Source: an uncultured Clostridia bacterium (GTDB lineage: Bacteria; Bacillota; Clostridia; TANB77; CAG-508). Taken from it: a stretch of DNA of 39,181 nt. Under the pieces are notes generated by a model. The model was not told where the DNA came from. It searched no databases and was given only the letters and a program-made list of their open reading frames with translations. This document shows positions 33,848 through 39,181 of the stretch, one piece after another (the stretch's first letter is position 1; the number at the start of each line of letters is the position of its first letter). The stretch is from positions 1-39,181 of the forward strand of contig CAORJJ010000008.1 in NCBI GenBank assembly GCA_948517135.1. The letters are read 5' to 3'. The translations under genes and the position numbers were made by a program.

Positions 33848-34705
33848 ATGTTTAAATTTAAGAACTTTTTAAATAATGAAAATATAAAGATAATAGCTAA
33901 AAAAGAAGGAATGAGAGTATTAGAATATCAAAATGATTTAAGTGTTACTCCAATGTCTGCTACAACTTCATATTTTGCAAGTAAAATGAATGTAAGAAAA
34001 AGACAAGTTTTAATAGAACTTGATAATGATGAATATACAATTAGTGCTGGTGCAATGCAATGGACTGTTGGAAAGGTAGAAATGGAAACAGGGATAAAAG
34101 GTGCAGGTGATTTTATTGGAAAAGCCTTAAAAGGTGCAGTAACAAAAGAATCAACAGTTAAACCTATTTATAGAGGAAAAGGAATTCTTGTTTTAGAACC
34201 TACATATAGATATATATTGTTAGAAGATTTATCTGATTGGGAAGGTGGAATGGTTCTTGATGATGGAATGTTTTTAGCATGTTCTTCAAATGTTAATCAA
34301 TCAGTAGTTGCTCGTTCAAATTTATCATCAGCTGTATTTGGAGGAGAAGGATTATTTAATTTGAAACTTGAGGGGACAGGAGTTGCAGCATTAGAAAGTT
34401 TAGTCCCAAGAGATGAATTAGTAGAAATTACATTAGAGAATGATGTTTTAAAGGTTGATGGTAATTTTGCTGTTGCATGGTCTGGAACATTAGATTTTAC
34501 AGTAGAGAAATCATCAAAAACATTAATTGGATCTGGAATATCAGGAGAAGGACTTGTAAACGTATATAGAGGTACAGGAAAAGTTCTATTAGCACCAGTT
34601 AATGGGCAGGCAATGTCACAAACTCAGGGTTCAAAAGCACCAGATAATGGTGGAGGAACAGTAACAAATGCAGCAATTAGTGGAATTATGGGAATGTTAA
34701 AATAG
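33848..34705 (+). CDS. AIM24 family protein (TIGR00266-like)
   Basis: 285 residues, ATG 33848 with AAGGGGG five bases upstream. The protein is a beta-rich, tryptophan-RNA-binding-attenuator-like fold family named after yeast mitochondrial Aim24. Visible hallmarks are YTISAGAMQWTVGKVEMETG, GKGILVLEPTYRYILLED, the FLACSSNVNQSVVARSN segment, FGGEGLFNLKLEGTGVAAL and NVYRGTGKVLLAP. A C-terminal Gly/Gln-rich stretch (GQAMSQTQGSKAPDNGGG) precedes a short hydrophobic end. No signal peptide, so cytoplasmic. The biochemical role of bacterial members is unknown. Single gene with a very strong promoter and its own terminator. Confidence 0.85.
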   Translation: MFKFKNFLNNENIKIIAKKEGMRVLEYQNDLSVTPMSATTSYFASKMNVRKRQVLIELDNDEYTISAGAMQWTVGKVEMETGIKGAGDFIGKALKGAVTKESTVKPIYRGKGILVLEPTYRYILLEDLSDWEGGMVLDDGMFLACSSNVNQSVVARSNLSSAVFGGEGLFNLKLEGTGVAALESLVPRDELVEITLENDVLKVDGNFAVAWSGTLDFTVEKSSKTLIGSGISGEGLVNVYRGTGKVLLAPVNGQAMSQTQGSKAPDNGGGTVTNAAISGIMGMLK

Positions 34706-34710
34706 AGTAG

Positions 34711-34742
34711 AAGAAGTTATGTAACAAACATAACTTCTTTTT
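34711..34742 (+). terminator. Terminator of the AIM24-family gene
   Basis: AAGAAGTTATGT and ACATAACTTCTT form a 12-bp stem with an AACAA loop, followed by TTT. Confidence 0.9.
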
Positions 34743-34761
34743 ATCATTTTCATAACATTAA

Positions 34762-34790
34762 TTGACAATTATGTATATTTAATATAAAAA
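34762..34790 (+). promoter_or_regulatory. Promoter of the TM2-domain gene
   Basis: Consensus -35 TTGACA (34762-34767); the -10 is TATAAA (34783-34788, 15-bp spacer) or TAAAAA (34785-34790, 17-bp spacer). Confidence 0.6.
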
Positions 34791-34827
34791 TAAAGTACTA
34801 TATTAGATTTATAGGGGAGAGATACAA

Positions 34828-35142
34828 ATGGGAAAAGAAAAGGTAGAAAAATTAGAAGATGTTAGAGATACTAGTACAAAAAACAGATTTACAGCAATGA
34901 TGTTATGTTGGTTTTTAGGTTTCTTTGGAGTTCATCGTTTATATGCAGGAAAAATTGGATCAGGATTTTTGATGATGTATGGAACCATAGTTTCAATATT
35001 ATTATTAGCTGTAAATGTTCCAATAGGACTAATGTGTTTAATAACAATGCTTGCATTTGTTGCAAATGATTTTGTAGTTATTGCATTTGGTCAATTTTTA
35101 GATTGTTATGGAAAACAAATGACTAGAGATGATATATATTAA
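34828..35142 (+). CDS. TM2 domain membrane protein
   Basis: 104 residues, ATG 34828 with AGGGGAGAG about seven bases upstream. After a charged cytoplasmic N-terminus (~20 residues), the TM2 domain shows its first helix with AMMLCWFLGFFGVHRLYAGK, the Gly-rich turn GKIGSGFLMMYG, a second and possibly third helix (IVSILLLAVNVPIGLMCLITMLAFVANDFVVI), where NDFVVI takes the place of the family's D-R-F-like motif. The C-terminus is short (YGKQMTRDDIY). TM2 proteins are small integral membrane proteins of largely unknown function. Monocistronic, with promoter and terminator adjacent. Confidence 0.9.
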   Translation: MGKEKVEKLEDVRDTSTKNRFTAMMLCWFLGFFGVHRLYAGKIGSGFLMMYGTIVSILLLAVNVPIGLMCLITMLAFVANDFVVIAFGQFLDCYGKQMTRDDIY

Positions 35143-35160
35143 AATATTAAAAAATATAAA

Positions 35161-35187
35161 AAAAATCGCTATCATAGCGATTTTTTT
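35161..35187 (+). terminator. Terminator of the TM2-domain gene
   Basis: AAAAATCGCTA and TAGCGATTTTTTT form a stem around TCA, with the T-run included. It abuts the gatC promoter. Confidence 0.92.
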
Positions 35188-35188
35188 G

Positions 35189-35217
35189 TTGTGTTTTTCT
35201 TAATTTCATTATATAAT
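35189..35217 (+). promoter_or_regulatory. Promoter of the gatC-gatA-gatB operon
   Basis: TTGTGT (35189-35194), a 17-bp spacer and TATAAT (35212-35217), about 30 bases before gatC. Confidence 0.7.
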
Positions 35218-35247
35218 AATGCATTATGTGAAGGGAGATGAAGTTAT

Positions 35248-35535
35248 ATGGCTATTAGTAAAGAAGAAATAATCCATATTGCAAAACTTGCATCTTTAAA
35301 TTTGTCAGAAGAAGAGATTGAAAAATATACTGGCGATATGCAAGAAATATTAGAATTTGCAAATATGATTAATAATGTGAATACAGAAGGAATGAATGAA
35401 ACTGTTGTAGCAAATGAGAAAAACAATGTTTTTAGAAAAGATGAAGTAGTAAAATTTGAAAATAGAGAGCTTTTATTACAAAATGCTCCAAGTCAAGATG
35501 AAGGAATGTTTAGAATACCAAAAGTAATAAATTAG
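35248..35535 (+). CDS. gatC: Aspartyl/glutamyl-tRNA amidotransferase subunit C
   Basis: 95 residues, the normal GatC size, after GAAGGGAG. GatC wraps around GatA and stabilises the GatCAB complex, which converts Glu-tRNA-Gln (and Asp-tRNA-Asn) to the amidated forms. Recognised by IAKLASLNLSEEEIEKYTGD at the start, QEILEFANMINNVNTEGM in the centre, and the C-terminal FRKDEVV...LQNAPSQDEGMFRIPKVI. First gene of the operon gatC - nucleotidase - gatA - gatB. Confidence 0.97.
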   Translation: MAISKEEIIHIAKLASLNLSEEEIEKYTGDMQEILEFANMINNVNTEGMNETVVANEKNNVFRKDEVVKFENRELLLQNAPSQDEGMFRIPKVIN

Positions 35536-35560
35536 TTTGTTAAGCCTGAAAGGAATATAA

Positions 35561-36157
35561 ATGATAATAGGGATAGATATTGATGATACAATAACAGATA
35601 CTTATGAAGTAATGATGAATTATGCTCAAAGATATACAATTGATGTTTTAAAAAGAGAGCCAATTATAAATGAAAATGGAAATTGTCCAGATCATTTTTA
35701 TACAAAATATTTACACAACTGGCAAGATGGTGAAGATTTAGAATTTTTAGATGAGTATTATGAAAAGATTATAAAAAATGTAAAACCTAAAACACTTGCT
35801 CTTGAATATTTGAAAATGCTTCAAGATGAAGGAAATAAGATTATTTTAATAACAGCTAGATGGGAGTCTAAGAAGTTTGATGTTAGACAAGCAACTCAAG
35901 AGTGGGTTATGAAAAATAATATTCCTTGTCACAAATTAATAATTAATGCAGAAAATAAACTTATTGCAGCTAAACAAGAAAATGTAGAAGTTTTTATAGA
36001 TGATAGTTTTAAAAATTGTAAAATGGTTACAGATAGTGGTATAAAAACATTTTTAATGGATACAAGAGTAAATCGAGGATTAGAAGATGAGAAAATAAAA
36101 AGAGTATACTCTTGGCCACATTTATATATGAAAGTAAATGAAGATAAGCATATGTAA
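35561..36157 (+). CDS. HAD-family 5'(3')-deoxyribonucleotidase-like protein
   Basis: 198 residues, ATG 35561 with AAAGGAA six bases upstream. A haloacid dehalogenase-type phosphatase of the 5'-nucleotidase (NT5C/YqfW-like) group. Motif I is GIDIDDTITD (nucleophile Asp6, acid/base Asp8), motif II ILITAR, and motif IV VFIDDS. The insert between motifs I and II (NGNCPDHFYTKYLHNWQDGEDLEFLDEYYEKI) is the helical cap. Probable role: removal of phosphate from (deoxy)nucleotides or a related small molecule; substrate not certain. Sits between gatC and gatA, 25 bases after gatC and 62 bases before gatA, in the same direction with no terminator, so probably cotranscribed with the amidotransferase. Confidence 0.85.
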   Translation: MIIGIDIDDTITDTYEVMMNYAQRYTIDVLKREPIINENGNCPDHFYTKYLHNWQDGEDLEFLDEYYEKIIKNVKPKTLALEYLKMLQDEGNKIILITARWESKKFDVRQATQEWVMKNNIPCHKLIINAENKLIAAKQENVEVFIDDSFKNCKMVTDSGIKTFLMDTRVNRGLEDEKIKRVYSWPHLYMKVNEDKHM

Positions 36158-36219
36158 AGAAATGGACAAAATGTTCAAAACTAACGCGTCCTTAAATGGA
36201 CATAAAAGGAGGAAATTTA

Positions 36220-37695
36220 ATGGAGCTTTATGAATATACAGTACATGAACTTATAGAAAAGCTTGAAAATGGTGAAGTAACATCAGAAGAGATAACAAGA
36301 AGTTATTTTGATAGAATAAAAGAGATAGATCCTAAAGTAAAAGCGTATGTTACTACTTTAGAAGATGATGCAATAGCAAAAGCAAAAAAAGTTGATGAAG
36401 ATAGAAAATCAGGAAAAGCGGTTTCTAAATTTGCAGGAATTCCAATAGGAATAAAAGATAATATGTGTATAACAGGAACTAAAACAACATGTAGTTCAAA
36501 AATGTTAGAAAATTTTGTTGCACCATATAATGCAACAGTTATAGAAAAATTAAATGAACAAGACTTAATATATCTTGGAAAATTAAATATGGATGAGTTT
36601 GCTATGGGAGGCTCAACAGAACACTCAGCATTTTTCAACACATATAATCCATGGGATTTAGATAGAGTACCAGGTGGTTCTTCAGGAGGTAGTGCAGCAG
36701 CAGTATCTGCTGAAATTGCTCCTTGGACACTTGGAAGTGATACTGGAGGAAGTATTCGTCAACCAGCATCACTTTGTGGTGTAGTTGGATTAAAACCAAC
36801 TTATGGATTAGTTTCAAGATTTGGATTAGTTGCATTTGCATCTTCACTTGATCAAATAGGGCCTTTAACAAAAGATGTTACAGATTCTGCTATGCTTTTA
36901 AACTTAATTGCAGGTCATGATGAAAAAGATTCAACATCAATGAATATAGATAAAAAAGATTATACAAAATCTTTAGTAAATGATGTTAAAGGAATGAGAA
37001 TAGGACTTCCAAAAGAGTATTTAGGTGAAGGTATAAATTCGGAAGTAAAACAAGCTATATTAGATGTAGCAAAAAAATATGAAGAAATGGGAGCGATTGT
37101 TGAAGATTGTTCTTTAGATATTGGTAAATATGCAACAGCAGTTTATTATATAATTGCTTGTGCTGAAGCAAGTTCAAATTTAGGTAGATTTGATGGAATT
37201 AGATATGGTTATAGATCTGAAAACTTTGAAAACTTAAAAGATATTTATAAAAATTCAAGAAGTGAAGGATTTGGATCAGAAGTAAAAAGAAGAATTATAT
37301 TAGGTACTTATGTTCTATCATCAGGATATTATGATGCTTATTATAAAAAAGCTCAAAAAGTTAGAACAGCTATAAGAGCTGAATATGATAAATTATTTAG
37401 TAAATATGATTTATTATTAACACCAACATCACCAACAACAGCTTTTAAAATTGGTGAAAAATCAAATAATCCATTAGAAATGTATTTATCAGATATTTGT
37501 ACAGTTCCAGTAAATATTGGTGGATTACCAGGAATGAGTATTCCATGTTCGTTAGATAGTAATGGTATGCCAATTGGATTCCAATTAATTGCAAAACCAT
37601 TTAATGAAGATGCAATCTTTAGAGCTGCTTACACTTATGAACAAAATACAAACTTTAGAGAAAATAAACCAAGCTTTAAAGGAGGTAATAACTAA
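36220..37695 (+). CDS. gatA: Aspartyl/glutamyl-tRNA amidotransferase subunit A
   Basis: 491 residues from ATG 36220, seven bases after AAAGGAGGA (36205-36213); an in-frame ATG at 36196 precedes that ribosome site and is not used here. An amidase-signature enzyme that frees ammonia from glutamine or asparagine for GatB. With this start the catalytic triad numbers Lys79 (PIGIKDNM), cis-Ser154 (VPGGSSGGS) and Ser178 (LGSDTGGSIRQPAS), the positions known for Staphylococcus aureus GatA, which supports the start. It overlaps gatB by one base (TAATG). Confidence 0.98.
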   Translation: MELYEYTVHELIEKLENGEVTSEEITRSYFDRIKEIDPKVKAYVTTLEDDAIAKAKKVDEDRKSGKAVSKFAGIPIGIKDNMCITGTKTTCSSKMLENFVAPYNATVIEKLNEQDLIYLGKLNMDEFAMGGSTEHSAFFNTYNPWDLDRVPGGSSGGSAAAVSAEIAPWTLGSDTGGSIRQPASLCGVVGLKPTYGLVSRFGLVAFASSLDQIGPLTKDVTDSAMLLNLIAGHDEKDSTSMNIDKKDYTKSLVNDVKGMRIGLPKEYLGEGINSEVKQAILDVAKKYEEMGAIVEDCSLDIGKYATAVYYIIACAEASSNLGRFDGIRYGYRSENFENLKDIYKNSRSEGFGSEVKRRIILGTYVLSSGYYDAYYKKAQKVRTAIRAEYDKLFSKYDLLLTPTSPTTAFKIGEKSNNPLEMYLSDICTVPVNIGGLPGMSIPCSLDSNGMPIGFQLIAKPFNEDAIFRAAYTYEQNTNFRENKPSFKGGNN

Positions 37696-39134
37696 TGGCA
37701 AGAGAAGATTATGAAATCGTAATAGGATTAGAAGTTCATTGCGAACTTTCTACAAAAACAAAAATATTCTGTTCATGTTCAACAGAATTTGGTGGTGAAC
37801 CAAATACACATTGCTGTCCAATTTGTATGGCAATGCCAGGAACTCTTCCAGTACTTAATGAAAAAGTTGTTGAATATGCAGTAAAAGCAGGACTTGCAAC
37901 AAATTGTAGTATTGAGAAAAACAGTAAAAATGATAGAAAAAATTATTTTTACCCAGACCTTCCAAAGGCATATCAAATTTCTCAGTTTGATAGACCACTA
38001 TGTTATGAAGGATATGTAAATATCGAGACAGAAGATGGAGAAAAACAAATTAGAATTGAAAGAATTCATATAGAAGAAGATGCTGGAAAATTAAATCATG
38101 ATGAATATGGTAGAGGAAGTTTTGTAGACTTAAATAGAGCTGGAGTTCCTTTAATAGAAGTTGTATCTAGACCAGATATGAGAAGTGCACAAGAAGTAGA
38201 AGCATATATGAGAAAATTAAAATCAATTTTTGAATATATAGAAGTTTCAGATTGTAAAATGCAAGAAGGATCTTTAAGAGCAGATGTTAATGTATCAGTT
38301 AGAAAAAAGGGAAGTGCTGAATTTGGTACTAGAACAGAAATGAAAAATATGAATTCTTTTAGAAGTATTGTAAGAGCTATTGAATACGAATCTGAAAGAC
38401 AAATAGAAGAAATTGAAGCAGGAAATATAATTACTCAAGAAACTTTAAGATGGGATGATGTATCTGGAAGAACATTTCCAATGAGAGATAAAGAAGATGC
38501 TCAAGATTATAGATATTTTCCAGAACCTGATTTAGTTTCAATTAAATTGTCAGATGAATATATTGAAAATATAAGAAAAGAGTTACCAGAATTACCAGAA
38601 AGTAGAAGAAAAAGATATATTGAAGAATATGAATTAACAGAAAAAGCTGCTAATTTTGTAACATCATCAAAATATTATTCTAATTTATTTGAATCAGCAA
38701 TAAATGTTTGTAAAAATCCAAAAACAGTTGGAAACTTAATAATGTCAGATATTGCAAGAATTTTAAATGAAAGAGAAGAAGAACCAGAAGATTTAAAATT
38801 TGGCGGAAATGAACTTGGAGAACTTGTAACTTTAATAGATAAAGGAACAATTAGTTCTGCAATAGCCAAAAAAGTTTTAGAGGAATTATTTAATGAAGTA
38901 AAAATGCCAAGTAAAATAATTGAACAAAAAGGTTGGGTACAAATTTCTGATGAAGGAGCAATAAAAGAAGTTGTAATGAAAGTATTGGAAAATAATCCAC
39001 AATCAATTGCTGATTATAAAGCTGGAAAAGATAAAGCATTAGGATTCTTAGTTGGTCAAGCTATGAAAGAAACAAAAGGAAAAGCAAATCCACAAATGCT
39101 TAATAAAATGTTCTTAGAAGAATTAAATAAATAA
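37695..39134 (+). CDS. gatB: Aspartyl/glutamyl-tRNA amidotransferase subunit B
   Basis: 479 residues, complete. The A of its ATG is the last base of the gatA stop (TAATG), with GGAGG just upstream, a coupled arrangement. GatB binds the misacylated tRNA, activates the carboxylate with ATP and receives ammonia from GatA. Visible are IGLEVHCELSTKTKIFCSCS, a zinc site with Cys26, Cys28, Cys41 and Cys44 (CCPICMAMPG), FYPDLPKAYQISQFD, IHIEEDAGKLNHD, DLNRAGVPLIEVVSRPD and GTRTEMKNMNSFR. The C-terminal half has the helical and YqeY-like tail domain (ends PQMLNKMFLEEL). Confidence 0.98.
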   Translation: MAREDYEIVIGLEVHCELSTKTKIFCSCSTEFGGEPNTHCCPICMAMPGTLPVLNEKVVEYAVKAGLATNCSIEKNSKNDRKNYFYPDLPKAYQISQFDRPLCYEGYVNIETEDGEKQIRIERIHIEEDAGKLNHDEYGRGSFVDLNRAGVPLIEVVSRPDMRSAQEVEAYMRKLKSIFEYIEVSDCKMQEGSLRADVNVSVRKKGSAEFGTRTEMKNMNSFRSIVRAIEYESERQIEEIEAGNIITQETLRWDDVSGRTFPMRDKEDAQDYRYFPEPDLVSIKLSDEYIENIRKELPELPESRRKRYIEEYELTEKAANFVTSSKYYSNLFESAINVCKNPKTVGNLIMSDIARILNEREEEPEDLKFGGNELGELVTLIDKGTISSAIAKKVLEELFNEVKMPSKIIEQKGWVQISDEGAIKEVVMKVLENNPQSIADYKAGKDKALGFLVGQAMKETKGKANPQMLNKMFLEELNK

Positions 39135-39140
39135 TAATAC

Positions 39141-39181
39141 AAATCCACAGATTATGAAAAATTTGTGGATTTATATTTTAC
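39141..39181 (+). terminator. Terminator of the gat operon
   Basis: AAATCCACA and TGTGGATTT form a 9-bp stem around a 14-base loop, followed by a T/A-rich tail reaching the window edge. Confidence 0.8.

Noticed and set aside
36158..36219. Regulatory hairpin between the nucleotidase gene and gatA (GGAC ... GTCC)
   Set aside because: Only four base pairs with a long loop and no T-run; too weak to call.
1..39181. CRISPR array
   Set aside because: The only short direct repeats are the Ig-like modules (coding) and the 21-bp units, which have no spacers; no cas genes are present.

Overview
The window is a stretch of a very AT-rich bacterial chromosome. Promoters read as TTGACA/TATAAT with 17-bp spacers, genes carry GGAGG ribosome sites, and most end in U-tailed hairpin terminators. 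Gene content (GatCAB, SMC and ScpB, a short archaeal/eukaryotic-type prolyl-tRNA synthetase, an HD-GYP protein, an elongator tRNA-Met, cohesin and dockerin modules, NPCBM/discoidin proteins) points to Bacillota, class Clostridia. An uncultured, gut-type lineage is my inference; nothing in the sequence fixes the genus.

Region 1 (1-18360) is an array of at least three paralogous secreted or membrane-anchored giant proteins on the + strand: the cohesin-dockerin end of one (1-562), a 4029-residue protein (779-12868) and a 1748-residue protein (13052-18298). The two complete ones share one layout: N-terminal hydrophobic segment, NPCBM, helical region, transglutaminase-like Cys-His core, discoidin-like domain, a run of ~70-residue Ig-like modules (about 35 in the larger, 6 in the smaller), then cohesin and a C-terminal type I-like dockerin. 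Having both cohesin and dockerin on one chain suggests self-assembly into a surface or secreted complex. Each complete gene has its own promoter, and all three have a terminator. Inside the largest gene, 672 bp recurs at a 639-bp period with a single silent difference, a very recent tandem duplication.

Region 2 (18361-21480) looks accessory. A Fic-domain protein with a C-terminal self-inhibitory motif lies on the minus strand, divergent from a Schlafen/AlbA_2-type protein with a RecG-related C-terminal part. The block is bounded on the right by an intact tRNA-Met gene and on the left, between the two genes, by what looks like a short remnant of the same tRNA 3' end with its terminator. A 21-bp tandem repeat follows the AlbA_2 gene.

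Region 3 (21570-24945) is a compact three-gene operon: a membrane protein with an acidic linker and FxLYD-like domains, a radical SAM enzyme with a SPASM-like C-terminus, and, translationally overlapping it, a membrane protein ending in a Gly/Tyr/His-rich tail with alternating Cys-Ala residues. Predicted topology puts that tail in the cytoplasm beside the enzyme. I propose an enzyme/substrate pair for peptide thioether modification; this is the most interesting system in the window.

Region 4 (24937-39181) is mostly housekeeping: a small charged protein (minus), scpB-proS, an HD-GYP protein (minus), smc, an M23 peptidase, an AIM24-family protein, a TM2 protein, and gatC - nucleotidase - gatA - gatB, ending in a terminator. 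The proS/HD-GYP intergenic space holds an unexplained 88-bp element closed by an 18-bp perfect stem.
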